Assembly: GCF_000282495.1 (NCBI RefSeq)
Contig: NZ_AKJE01000052.1
Coordinates: 1-42,909, forward strand
Reading direction: 5' to 3'
Length of the DNA: 42,909 nt
Source: Pseudomonas sp. GM79
Lineage (GTDB): Bacteria > Pseudomonadota > Gammaproteobacteria > Pseudomonadales > Pseudomonadaceae
Shown here: positions 1-7,820 of the stretch, piece after piece
Numbering within the stretch: the stretch's first letter is position 1
Layout: every line of letters begins with the position of its first letter
Program-made: the position numbers and the translations under genes
The notes under the pieces: generated by a model
Database searches by the model: none
What the model saw: only the letters and a program-made list of their open reading frames with translations
Told to the model about the DNA's origin: nothing

Positions 1-1
1 T

Positions 2-886
2 TCGGCCGCCGCCAGTGGCTGCCAGAGCTTCGGCCTGAGCATGGCCGAGTCGCGTCAGCTTTCGGACTTCGGCGTGGTCAGCCTGCTGCTCAGCCACCAG
101 CGAACGCTGCGAGATGCGTTGCAGGTCGTGGTGCATTACCGTCATCTGATGAACGACTCACTGGCCATCTTCATTGAAGAGGCCGGCAAGATGGTGATCA
201 TTCGCGAAGAGGTGGTCACCGAATCGCCGATGCCCAGCCGGCAAGCCACCGAACTGGCCATCGGCGTGATGTTCCGCCTGTGCGCCGCGCTGCTCGGCAG
301 CCACTGGCACCCTTACAGCGTCAACTTCACGCACCAGCCTCCCGACAACCTGCAACTGCATCGGCGCCTGTTCGGTTGCAAGCTGGAGTTCGGCAGCGAG
401 TTCAATGGCATTGTCTGCTCCGACGCCAGCCTCGATGTGACCAACCCCAATGCCGACCCGGCCATGGCACGTTACGCGCAGAGCTACCTCGACTCGCTGC
501 TCAGCCACGAAGGTCCTTCGATGCTGTTCGAGGTGCGCAAAGCCATTTACCTGCTGCTGCCGATGGGACGCGCCACCATCGAGCAGATCGCCCAGACCCA
601 GGGCATGAACGTACGCACCCTGCAACGTCGCCTGAAAGACGACGGCTGCGCCTTCAACGACCTGATCAACGACGTGCGCCGCGATCTGGTGTTGCGCTAC
701 CTGGAAAACCCGAATTACTCGTTGGGCCGAATCGCCGACATGCTCGGCTATTCGATGGCGAGCTCCTTCACACGTTGGTTCATCACCCAGTTCGGCATGC
801 CGCCCGCCGCATGGCGCAGCGCGCAAAAGCACCCCGTCAAAGCTCCGCCGGACTTGAGCACCCTGCCCGGCTCCAGCGACTCCTGA
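2..886 (+). CDS. AraC family transcriptional regulator, 5' end outside the window
   Basis: The reading frame is open from base 2, so the true start lies upstream; the first in-window ATG is at 41. The N-terminal part resembles the arabinose-binding-type ligand domain (PF12625-like) of AraC regulators in Pseudomonas. The last ~100 residues hold the double helix-turn-helix: a first helix pair around 'IEQIAQTQGMNVRTLQRRL' and a second around 'RIADMLGYSMASSFTRWF', followed by the usual FGMPPAAWR ending. It should bind DNA as an effector-responsive activator or repressor. Its target cannot be told from this window, since the upstream neighbour is missing and the downstream gene is on the other strand and convergent. 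It ends before a hairpin at 913-938 whose T-tract serves the opposite strand. Confidence 0.85.
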   Translation, partial: SAAASGCQSFGLSMAESRQLSDFGVVSLLLSHQRTLRDALQVVVHYRHLMNDSLAIFIEEAGKMVIIREEVVTESPMPSRQATELAIGVMFRLCAALLGSHWHPYSVNFTHQPPDNLQLHRRLFGCKLEFGSEFNGIVCSDASLDVTNPNADPAMARYAQSYLDSLLSHEGPSMLFEVRKAIYLLLPMGRATIEQIAQTQGMNVRTLQRRLKDDGCAFNDLINDVRRDLVLRYLENPNYSLGRIADMLGYSMASSFTRWFITQFGMPPAAWRSAQKHPVKAPPDLSTLPGSSDS

Positions 887-904
887 AGCGGACGAAGGGC
901 AGGC

Positions 905-938
905 AAAAAAAAACGGCGACTGCTGGCACAGTCGCCGT
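905..938 (-). terminator. Intrinsic terminator for the minus-strand operon
   Basis: Perfect 10-bp stem (913-922 with 929-938) and a 6-base loop. On the minus strand it is followed by a run of nine T (A-run at 905-913 on the plus strand). It fits termination of the operon ending at 1189, about 250 bases upstream on that strand. On the plus strand no T-tract follows, so it serves the AraC gene poorly. Confidence 0.75.
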
Positions 939-1006
939 AAAAGAACCGGTGTTTATGACGCACCGGCCGAGGAGTCCCTCTGCAATGTGGAACGAGGTCC
1001 GGCCCT

Positions 1007-1151
1007 GTAGGAGCTGTCGAGCCTGCGAGGCTGCGATCGGCTGCGAAGCAGTCGTGAATCCGGCTGACGCGGTTTGCCTGATGCACCGCAGGTTCTGGTT
1101 TTACGACTGCTTCGCAGCCGATCGCAGCCTCGCAAGCTCGACAGCTCCTAC
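1007..1151. repeat. Long inverted repeat of the Pseudomonas dispersed type
   Basis: Two arms of about 48 bases, 1007-1055 and 1103-1150, are nearly perfect reverse complements, each containing GTAGGAGCTGTCGAGC and a GCTGCGATCGGCTGCGAAGC block, separated by ~47 bases. This sequence style is known from dispersed intergenic repeats of the P. fluorescens group. Short open frames across it are artefacts of the repeat. It could fold into a large hairpin in the RNA of either strand. No transposase is nearby. Confidence 0.8.
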
Positions 1152-1188
1152 GGGATAGCATTACGGCTGCCAGTATTTTTTAACAGGC

Positions 1189-2199
1189 TTAAAGACCCCA
1201 GCGCAGCAACAGCAGCACCAGCACGACAAGGAACACCGTCTCCCCCACCATCAGCAGGATCGGCTTGATGCCCACCGCCGCCAGCTCCTTGAGCTGGGTT
1301 TTCATGCCCAGGGCGCTGATGGAAACCACCAGGCACCAGCGCGACAAGTCATTGACCGATCCCTGCACCACCGGGGCTATCCAGCCGGTGCTGTTGATAC
1401 AAGCCAGAATCAGAAACCCGACGGCGAACCATGGCAGCAGCGGCGGTCGTTTGCCGGCCGGGTCGGCGCCTTGCATGCGGGTAATCATCGCGGCGCAGAC
1501 GATCACTGGCAGCAGCATGGCAACCCGCATCAGCTTGATCACCGTGGCCGTATCGCCGGTCTCGGTCGACATGCTGTAACCGGCGCCGACCACCTGGGCG
1601 ACATCGTGGATGGTCGCCCCCAGGAACACGCCCGCCACTTGCGGCGACAACGACAGCCAGTTGGCAATCATCGGATACACGATCATCGCCAGAGTCGACA
1701 GCGCCGACACCCCGATCACCGTGAACAACGTTGCGCGTTCTTTCTGCGGATGGTTCGGCAATGCCGCCGCCAGCGCCAACGCCGCCGACGCACCACAAAT
1801 CGCAGTAGCCCCGCCCGTCAGCATGCCGAACAAGCGTTGAAACCCCAGCGCCTTGGCCGCAATCACCGAGACGCCGATCGTCACCACCACCACAATCACC
1901 ACCAGCGCCACAGGCTTCCAGCCCAGCGCGGCAATCTGTTCGAGCGTGATGCGCATGCCCAGCAACGCCACGCCAATGCGCAACACCGTACGTGCCGTGA
2001 ATTCGATGCCAGCCTTGCAGGCGCCATCACCGGCCAGGAAGTTCAGCGCCATGCCCAACAGCAAGGCAAACAGCATCACCGGCGCGCCGTAATGCTCGGA
2101 CAAAAAGGACGCGGCCGCCGCCACGATCAGACTGACGACAAAACCCGGCGCCAATTCGCGCGTTCGGCTGTGGATACGGGTGAGAGCGATAGTGCTCAT
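1189..2199 (-). CDS. YeiH family putative sulfate exporter
   Basis: A 336-residue integral membrane protein of the YeiH/Cons_hypoth698 family (PF03601), annotated as putative sulfate exporters; experimental proof of substrate is thin. About ten hydrophobic segments are visible, with the family block GGATAICGASAALA near residue 130 and the GATIHDVAQVVGAG block near residue 190. Length is normal. Its ATG overlaps the Rieske gene stop by four bases, so it is the last gene of the minus-strand operon. The dioxygenase further up (TauD type, a family that includes sulfonate-cleaving enzymes releasing sulfite) makes export of an inorganic sulfur anion plausible, but that link is inference. Confidence 0.85.
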   Translation of the reverse strand: MSTIALTRIHSRTRELAPGFVVSLIVAAAASFLSEHYGAPVMLFALLLGMALNFLAGDGACKAGIEFTARTVLRIGVALLGMRITLEQIAALGWKPVALVVIVVVVTIGVSVIAAKALGFQRLFGMLTGGATAICGASAALALAAALPNHPQKERATLFTVIGVSALSTLAMIVYPMIANWLSLSPQVAGVFLGATIHDVAQVVGAGYSMSTETGDTATVIKLMRVAMLLPVIVCAAMITRMQGADPAGKRPPLLPWFAVGFLILACINSTGWIAPVVQGSVNDLSRWCLVVSISALGMKTQLKELAAVGIKPILLMVGETVFLVVLVLLLLRWGL

Positions 2200-2522
2200 G
2201 GCACGGACTCCTCGGGAACGATGACGATGAATACCTGGCCGTCAATGATCTCGACGGGGTAGTTGGCGACTTTGAGCTGGGTTGAATTGAGCAAGTAACC
2301 GCTGCGCAAATCGAAGCGCAGGCCATGGGCGCAGCACTGAATCACCCGCCCCTCAAGACGCCCGCCACACAGCGAGGCGCCCTGGTGCGGGCAACTGTCG
2401 TCGATGGCGAACAAGTCACCTTCAACGTTGAATAACGCCAGGCTTTTGCCATCGAATTCGAACAGCGCACGACCGCCTGCCTGCGGGAGTTTTCCGGCAG
2501 GCACGGGAATACGAAGACTCAT
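2196..2522 (-). CDS. Rieske [2Fe-2S] ferredoxin-like protein
   Basis: A 108-residue soluble Rieske protein. The cluster ligands are visible as C44-x-H46 (in CPHQGASL) and C63-x2-H66 (in CCAHG), 16 residues apart, as in Rieske ferredoxins and small NirD-like subunits. It would carry single electrons, probably to an oxygenase. No Rieske oxygenase alpha subunit lies in the window, so its partner is unknown. It overlaps both neighbours by four bases (DsbA-like gene upstream, YeiH downstream), showing translational coupling. An extra cysteine next to C63 is present; the pair CC is seen in some family members. Function in this operon is unassigned. Confidence 0.85.
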   Translation of the reverse strand: MSLRIPVPAGKLPQAGGRALFEFDGKSLALFNVEGDLFAIDDSCPHQGASLCGGRLEGRVIQCCAHGLRFDLRSGYLLNSTQLKVANYPVEIIDGQVFIVIVPEESVP

Positions 2523-3181
2523 GCCGATTGCTGCTTGCGAGTACTTTCTTTCAGTGCCTGGCTCATGGCCCCGAGCAATGCCACTGCAGGTTGCGCGCCC
2601 ACCACCGTCATGCGGCGGTCGAACTGAAAGCTCGGCACGCCACTGCTCGCCCCGAGTGACCCAGCAAATGGAGTGGCGTCACCCATCAGGCAGTCGGCCA
2701 AGGCCTCGACATCAATGCCGCAGGAGCGGGCAATCGCGAGCAAGGTCTCACGGCAACCCAGGTCTTCGCCCCTCTGGAAATAAGCGGCGAACAGGCGCTC
2801 GAGCAAGATGTCACGCTGGGCAACATTGCCTAGCTCGCAGGCACGCTCGAAGAAACGATGAGCGTCTGCGGTGTTAGGCATTGTCGCGATGCGGCTCAAG
2901 TCAATGGCCAATCCGACCGCCGCAGCAGCCTGCTGTACCTGGGCCTGGCGCATGGCCACGGCGTCGGCATTGCCCAGACGCTTGCGATAGAAGTCGGCGA
3001 AGGGCTCACCTTGTACCGGCAACTGAGGCAGCAACTGCACGCCATGCCACACCGTGGTGATCTGCACATCCGGGTGGCGACTGCGAAACTGTACCTGCGC
3101 ATGCTCCAGTTGACGCTTGCCGATCAGGCACCACGGGCAGATGAAATCGAAAAACACATCAATACGTAAACGACCACTCAC
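2519..3181 (-). CDS. DsbA family (FrnE-like) thiol oxidoreductase
   Basis: A 220-residue thioredoxin-fold protein with the active-site motif CPWC at residues 15-18 and no signal peptide, so cytoplasmic. This matches the DsbA/FrnE/2-hydroxychromene isomerase-like group (PF01323), with the all-alpha insert in the middle and the conserved 'GVPSFQFD' cis-proline segment near residue 180. The start is GTG at 3181, overlapping the MFS stop (GTGA), with an AGGTGA ribosome site upstream. FrnE-like proteins act as disulfide oxidoreductases or in aromatic metabolism; the CxxC favours the redox role. Substrate unknown. Confidence 0.82.
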   Translation of the reverse strand: MSGRLRIDVFFDFICPWCLIGKRQLEHAQVQFRSRHPDVQITTVWHGVQLLPQLPVQGEPFADFYRKRLGNADAVAMRQAQVQQAAAAVGLAIDLSRIATMPNTADAHRFFERACELGNVAQRDILLERLFAAYFQRGEDLGCRETLLAIARSCGIDVEALADCLMGDATPFAGSLGASSGVPSFQFDRRMTVVGAQPAVALLGAMSQALKESTRKQQSA

Positions 3182-4509
3182 AACTTCACCTCTAACGCCG
3201 CTTTGCCAATCGAATCGAGAACTTGCTCGCCCTTAAGCCGGGCAATGTCCTTGTGGTAATGACACTTGGCATAAAAGAACACGGCCGCAGCCGCGATGCT
3301 GACCAGTGGCACCAGCTGAAAAGCAGCCTGCAAGCCGATAAGGTCGGACACCCTGCCGGTGATGAACGGCCCAGGCGCCAGCCCCAGCATGTTGTTGGCC
3401 AGGGTCAGCGTGGCGAAGGCCGTGCCGTGGACCGAGTAATGGGTCAGGTTGGCAACCATGGCTCCGCAAGGGCCGGTCGTGCCGGCGGCAATCAACATGC
3501 CCAGGCAGATCAGCACCAATTGCCCAGGCCCCGCCGGCAGGGCGAACGCCGCCGACAGCAGCAGGCAACTGCCCAGGCAATAGGCGATGGCCAAAGCGAC
3601 TTTGCGCTCCGGCGAATGGCGACACAGTCGATCACTGAGCATGCCGCACAGGATCATCCCCGCACCGCTGCACAGCACGATGATCGCGGCGAGGCCTCCT
3701 GCCTTGTCGGTGGCCATGTCGTAATAACGATTGAGGTAACTGGGCATCCACACAATGACGGTGCCGCCGACGAACAGTTGCAAGCCACTGCCGATGTAGG
3801 CCGCGATCACCGAGCGGCTGGAAAACAGCGTACGCAACGGACGCTTGACCGCGGCAGCCGTCTTGTTCGCCGCCTGAGCGGCACGTTGCGGCGCAATGCG
3901 TGCTTCCTTGACGATGACCGGGTAAAGCACCGCCAGCAGCAGACCGAACAGCGCCATGCCGGCAAACGACCAGCGCCAGCCAAGCTTGGCGGCGATTGCA
4001 CCACCCAGCGCCATCCCTAACACCGAACCGAACATGCCACCCGCCATGAACGCACTGGCAAGCGTTGCACGCATGTGTTTGGGAAACACCGAGATCACCA
4101 CGGCGATGCCGACGCTGCCGTACGCCGCTTCACCGACGCCGACCATGAATCGTGCAATGAACATCTGCTGATAGTCCTGCGCCAATGCGCAGCCCAGCGT
4201 CGCCAGGCTCCACAGCAAAGCCATCAGTGCCAGGCTCTTGACCCGGCCGAAGCGATCCGCCAGCAATGACAGGGGAATGGTCAGCAGCCCCACCATCAGG
4301 GCGACAATGCCACTGAGCAGGCCGAGCTGGCCGTCGCTCAGGGCCCATTCGCCCTTGAGCATCGGGAACACCGCGTTCAACACCTGACGCGACATGTAAT
4401 CGGAAATCAACAAACCGAACGTCAGCGCAAAGACGATCCAGGCGTACTTGCGCGCAACGCCGACGCCACTGCAGTCATCATCGTCTGCGGCGATTGGGTG
4501 AAAGGCCAT
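3178..4509 (-). CDS. MFS transporter
   Basis: A 443-residue major facilitator with twelve hydrophobic segments. The loop motif after the second helix is seen as 'LADRFGRVKSLALM', and the start of helix 1 has the 'DYMSRQVLNAVFP' signature common to transporters of organic acids and aromatic compounds. The start ATG at 4509 has a strong GAGGAGG ribosome site. It sits between the BKACE gene (91-base gap) and the DsbA-like gene (overlap), so it probably imports the substrate of the operon's catabolic enzymes. The substrate cannot be named from sequence. Confidence 0.85.
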   Translation of the reverse strand: MAFHPIAADDDDCSGVGVARKYAWIVFALTFGLLISDYMSRQVLNAVFPMLKGEWALSDGQLGLLSGIVALMVGLLTIPLSLLADRFGRVKSLALMALLWSLATLGCALAQDYQQMFIARFMVGVGEAAYGSVGIAVVISVFPKHMRATLASAFMAGGMFGSVLGMALGGAIAAKLGWRWSFAGMALFGLLLAVLYPVIVKEARIAPQRAAQAANKTAAAVKRPLRTLFSSRSVIAAYIGSGLQLFVGGTVIVWMPSYLNRYYDMATDKAGGLAAIIVLCSGAGMILCGMLSDRLCRHSPERKVALAIAYCLGSCLLLSAAFALPAGPGQLVLICLGMLIAAGTTGPCGAMVANLTHYSVHGTAFATLTLANNMLGLAPGPFITGRVSDLIGLQAAFQLVPLVSIAAAAVFFYAKCHYHKDIARLKGEQVLDSIGKAALEVKL

Positions 4510-4600
4510 GCAGCCTCCTCAAAGCTTCGTTTTATTGTTGTTATCAAGCGTGTTGCAGTGCAGCGAGCGGGAGGCCATTGCCCCCCGCTTCGTCTGCCGA

Positions 4601-5653
4601 TCAGCCGCGTTGTGGCACACCTTTCTGCCCGGCCTTGCGGTTGGGGGCCATGCCATTGGCCAACAGGGTTTCTTCGATGCTTTGGTACTGCACACCAATG
4701 CGGTAGATCTCACGGGCTTCTTTGCCCGTGGCGATTTCGCGACCCAGTTCATGGGCGATGCGTACGGTTTGCTTGATCTGCGCAACCGAGCCGAAACGAT
4801 CGCCCTTGTGATCAATGATAGTGTCTTCATTGCCCACACGCGGGTGCATACCCATGGCCATCGCCATGGTGTTGAATGGCATGACGTTTTTGAGCAGCGA
4901 CTCGGAGGTCAATGTGCAACCGTCTGGCGCGCGGTGGATGAAGTTGAAGAAGTTGAACGGATTGGGGCCATCGAAACCGCCGCCGATACCGATCCAGGTC
5001 AGGTTCAACGGGCCCTTGTAGACGCCCCTGCGCACCAGGCGCTCGAGGGTTTCCATGGCATGCATGCCGGTCAGCTGGAAATGCGGCTGGATGCCGTTGT
5101 CCATCAGACGCTTGAGGTGCTCGGCGACCCAGGCCGGGCCGGCCGGTACGGTCATTTCGCTGTACGCCGCCTGATAGGCAGGATTGGCCAGGGACGTGCC
5201 TTCCAGGTATTCCGGATACAGCAGTTCCATGATGTTCATCTGGGTGGTGTTGATGGCCACTGTGACCTGATCCGGTTTTGGCGTCAGCTCGGCCAGCATG
5301 TGCCGTGTATCGTCAGACAGCCACTTGGCGGCTTCGCCATCGCTTTCGGGGGCGAAGGAAATCGAGCCACCGACCTGGATGATCATGTCTGGCACGGCTT
5401 CACGCACACCGGCGATCAATTCGTTGAACTTGGACAGACGCTTGGAACCCTTGCCATCCAATTCACGCACGTGCAGGTGCAATACCGTTGCACCCGCCTC
5501 ATAACACTCAACCGCCTTCTGCACCTGCTCGTCCATGGTCAGCGGGATGTCTTCAGGAAAGTCTTCCGGCATCCATTCGGGGCCATACGGGGCCACGGTG
5601 ATCACCACCTTTTCCATGTTTTCCGGGTGCAGGGAATCGTCGAAGAATTGCAT
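4601..5653 (-). CDS. BKACE family beta-keto acid cleavage enzyme (DUF849)
   Basis: A 350-residue TIM-barrel enzyme of the beta-keto acid cleavage family (PF05853), whose founding member Kce cleaves 3-keto-5-aminohexanoate with acetyl-CoA. The N-terminal 'VTVAPYGPEWMP' segment and the zinc-binding 'LHLHVRE' motif near residue 60 are clear, as is 'QVGGSISF' further on. Family members condense a beta-keto acid with acetyl-CoA to give acetoacetate and a new CoA thioester; substrate range is broad. It lies in the operon with a TauD-type dioxygenase and an MFS transporter, which suggests catabolism of a small amino- or sulfo-substituted acid. The exact substrate is not visible. Confidence 0.87.
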   Translation of the reverse strand: MQFFDDSLHPENMEKVVITVAPYGPEWMPEDFPEDIPLTMDEQVQKAVECYEAGATVLHLHVRELDGKGSKRLSKFNELIAGVREAVPDMIIQVGGSISFAPESDGEAAKWLSDDTRHMLAELTPKPDQVTVAINTTQMNIMELLYPEYLEGTSLANPAYQAAYSEMTVPAGPAWVAEHLKRLMDNGIQPHFQLTGMHAMETLERLVRRGVYKGPLNLTWIGIGGGFDGPNPFNFFNFIHRAPDGCTLTSESLLKNVMPFNTMAMAMGMHPRVGNEDTIIDHKGDRFGSVAQIKQTVRIAHELGREIATGKEAREIYRIGVQYQSIEETLLANGMAPNRKAGQKGVPQRG

Positions 5654-5740
5654 GAGTTACTCCTATTCTTATGATTGTTCCGCCCACCCGGGATCGTGCC
5701 GGGCAGGCGTGTTTACGAGTGCGAATGCAGTTGCGGTCGA

Positions 5741-6589
5741 TCAGTAAGTCTTGTCGCCGATGATGCCGGCGCGTTCCATCTTGCGATGGCACGGCGGGTA
5801 ATCCATGACGGCGTAGTGCTGGGTACTGCGGTTGTCCCAGATGGCGATGCTGTTGGGTTTCCAGCGCCAGCGCACCTGATACTCGGGGATGTAGGCCTGG
5901 CTGATCAGGTAACGCAGCAGCTCACTTGCGCCCGGGTTGGCGTCCTGGCCGAAGCGCACCCGCTCGGGGGTGTGGTAGTTGCTCAAGTGCGTCGTGAAGG
6001 CGTTGACGAACAGCACCTTCTCTCCGGTTTCCGGGTGGGTGCGCACCACCGGGTGCTCGGCATCCGGATACATCGCCTTGAGCGCCAGACGCTTTTCGAT
6101 CGGCATGGCGGCACCGAAACTCGCTTCGATGCTATGGCGCGCGCGCAGGTCGGCGATCTTCACCTTCACGTCTTCGGGCAAGCGCGCATAGGCCTCGACC
6201 ATGTTGGCCCACATGGTGTCGCCGCCTACCGGAGGGCACTCTACGCAACGCAGCACACAGCCCATCGGCGGCGCCTCGCGCCAGGTCGCGTCGGTGTGCC
6301 AGGCGTTTTCGTAGCGGTCCATCGGCTGGTCCGGATTCTTGTAGATGCGCACCAGCCCTGGATGATCCGGATCACTGCCGGCCACCGGATGATCCTCCAG
6401 TTCGCCAAAGCGCCGGGCGAAGGCCACATGCTCGTCACGTGTGATGTCCTGATCACGCAGGAACACCACCCGATGCTTGAGCAGCTGAGCACGAATCTCG
6501 GCAAAAAGACCGTCGTCATGGACTGCATCGGCGAGGTTGACGCCCACCAGTTCCGCGCCAATGTTGCAGGTCAATTGTTCGACTTTCAT
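5741..6589 (-). CDS. TauD/TfdA family Fe(II)/2-oxoglutarate dioxygenase
   Basis: A 282-residue dioxygenase. I chose the ATG at 6589, preceded by AAGGGAG; the frame is open 95 codons further up but that part runs into the next gene and has no family resemblance. The iron site is visible as the H-x-D of 'WHTDATW' and a distal histidine in 'RSTQHYAVMDY', with the arginine that binds 2-oxoglutarate shortly after. Family members hydroxylate taurine, 2,4-D, carnitine precursors and similar compounds using 2-oxoglutarate and oxygen. The gap to the quinone oxidoreductase is only 14 bases, so the two are co-transcribed. Substrate not assigned. Confidence 0.87.
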   Translation of the reverse strand: MKVEQLTCNIGAELVGVNLADAVHDDGLFAEIRAQLLKHRVVFLRDQDITRDEHVAFARRFGELEDHPVAGSDPDHPGLVRIYKNPDQPMDRYENAWHTDATWREAPPMGCVLRCVECPPVGGDTMWANMVEAYARLPEDVKVKIADLRARHSIEASFGAAMPIEKRLALKAMYPDAEHPVVRTHPETGEKVLFVNAFTTHLSNYHTPERVRFGQDANPGASELLRYLISQAYIPEYQVRWRWKPNSIAIWDNRSTQHYAVMDYPPCHRKMERAGIIGDKTY

Positions 6590-6603
6590 GGCAGACAACT
6601 CCC

Positions 6604-7584
6604 TTAAATGACGAAAATCGATGAGCCCGTGGTTTTGCGTGATTCCAGGTCGCGATGGGCCTGCACGGCATCCTGCAAAGCATAGTGCTGGTTGATCTCG
6701 ATCTTGATCCGGCCGCTGCCGACATGGTCGAACAACTCGCCCGCCAACGCGGCTTTTTCCGCCGGATCGGCGATGTAATCGGCCAAGGCCGGACGGGTCA
6801 GGAACAGCGAGCCTTTCATCGCCAGCAATACCGGATCGAAAGCCGGGATCGGGCCGGATGCCGTGCCGACGCACACCATCAAACCGCGACGCTTGAGCGA
6901 GTCCAGGGAGCCCATGAAGGTGTTCTTGCCGACACTGTCGAACACCACGTTGACCCCCACGCCATCCGTCAGCTCGCGAACGCGCTGGGCGACGTCTTCA
7001 TGGCTGTAGTTGATGACATGCTCGCAGCCATGGGCCCGGGCAATTTCACCCTTTGCCTCGGTGGACACGGTGCCAATGACGTTCAGGCCGAGCAGCTTGG
7101 CCCACTGCGAAACGATCAGGCCCACACCACCGGCAGCGGCGTGCAGCAGAATGCTGTCGCCGGGCTTGAAGTCGTAAATGCGTCGCATCAGGTACGAGGA
7201 CGTCAAGCCGCGCATGGTCATGGCCGCGGCGGTCTCGAAACTGATGGTTTCCGGCAATTTGATCAGAGGCGCGGCCGGGATCAGACGCTCGGTGCTGTAG
7301 GCGCCCAATGTATTGAGAAAACCGGTGTAGGTGACGCGATCACCGACTTGTACGTTGGTCACCCCTGCGCCGATGGCCTGGACCACACCGGACGCTTCAA
7401 CCCCCATGCCGTTGGGCATCGGGATCGGGTAAGTGCCATTGCGAAAGTAGGTGTCGGCATAGTTCAGGCCCACCGCCACATGACGAAGACGAACCTGGCC
7501 TGGACCGGGATCGCCGACTTCGACCTCTTCATAACGAAGGACTTCGGGACCACCGGTTTCGTAGAAGCGTACGGCTTTGGCCAT
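6604..7584 (-). CDS. Quinone oxidoreductase (zinc-independent MDR family)
   Basis: A 326-residue medium-chain reductase of the QOR type. The N-terminal GroES-like part includes the 'VGLNYADTYFRNGTYP' segment typical of quinone reductases, and the NADPH-binding motif 'AAAGGVGLIVSQWAKLLG' lies near residue 150. It lacks the structural zinc cysteines of alcohol dehydrogenases. It would reduce quinones or enones using NADPH. It is the first gene of the minus-strand operon and faces the divergent GabR-like regulator over a 236-base spacer that holds a 26-base dyad, so that regulator probably controls it. Confidence 0.87.
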   Translation of the reverse strand: MAKAVRFYETGGPEVLRYEEVEVGDPGPGQVRLRHVAVGLNYADTYFRNGTYPIPMPNGMGVEASGVVQAIGAGVTNVQVGDRVTYTGFLNTLGAYSTERLIPAAPLIKLPETISFETAAAMTMRGLTSSYLMRRIYDFKPGDSILLHAAAGGVGLIVSQWAKLLGLNVIGTVSTEAKGEIARAHGCEHVINYSHEDVAQRVRELTDGVGVNVVFDSVGKNTFMGSLDSLKRRGLMVCVGTASGPIPAFDPVLLAMKGSLFLTRPALADYIADPAEKAALAGELFDHVGSGRIKIEINQHYALQDAVQAHRDLESRKTTGSSIFVI

Positions 7585-7652
7585 TTTTTCTTATTCTCCA
7601 GTCTCAAGTTGGGCTGCTGCGTCGAATTGCGCTGATTGGACTGTAGGACGCC

Positions 7653-7678
7653 GTCTGGTGAGTCGCTTCTCATCAGAC
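7653..7678. promoter_or_regulatory. Dyad in the divergent promoter region, candidate operator
   Basis: Arms GTCTGGTGAG and CTCATCAGAC pair over ten positions (one G-T mismatch) around a six-base centre. It lies about 70 bases upstream of the oxidoreductase start and about 140 upstream of the GabR-like regulator, as expected for an operator in a divergent spacer. Binding by that regulator is inference. I could not identify confident -35/-10 boxes in the spacer. Confidence 0.4.
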
Positions 7679-7820
7679 GACAATGGCTTTTCATTTCATG
7701 ACAGTGAGCACTGCATCAACAGCTGCCATGGATGACTTATCCAGTGCCTCTCGATACCCTGCGCATCTCGGTGCCTGATGGTGTTCCAGGTCAAACCACC
7801 TCCCTCCAGACGAGCATGTA

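Noticed and set aside
280..1158. Plus-strand 292-codon frame overlapping the AraC gene
   Set aside because: Runs through the AraC gene in another frame and then into the inverted repeat; Arg-rich, no domain.
5675..6607. Plus-strand 310-codon frame over the dioxygenase gene
   Set aside because: The other strand encodes a clear TauD protein with its iron ligands.
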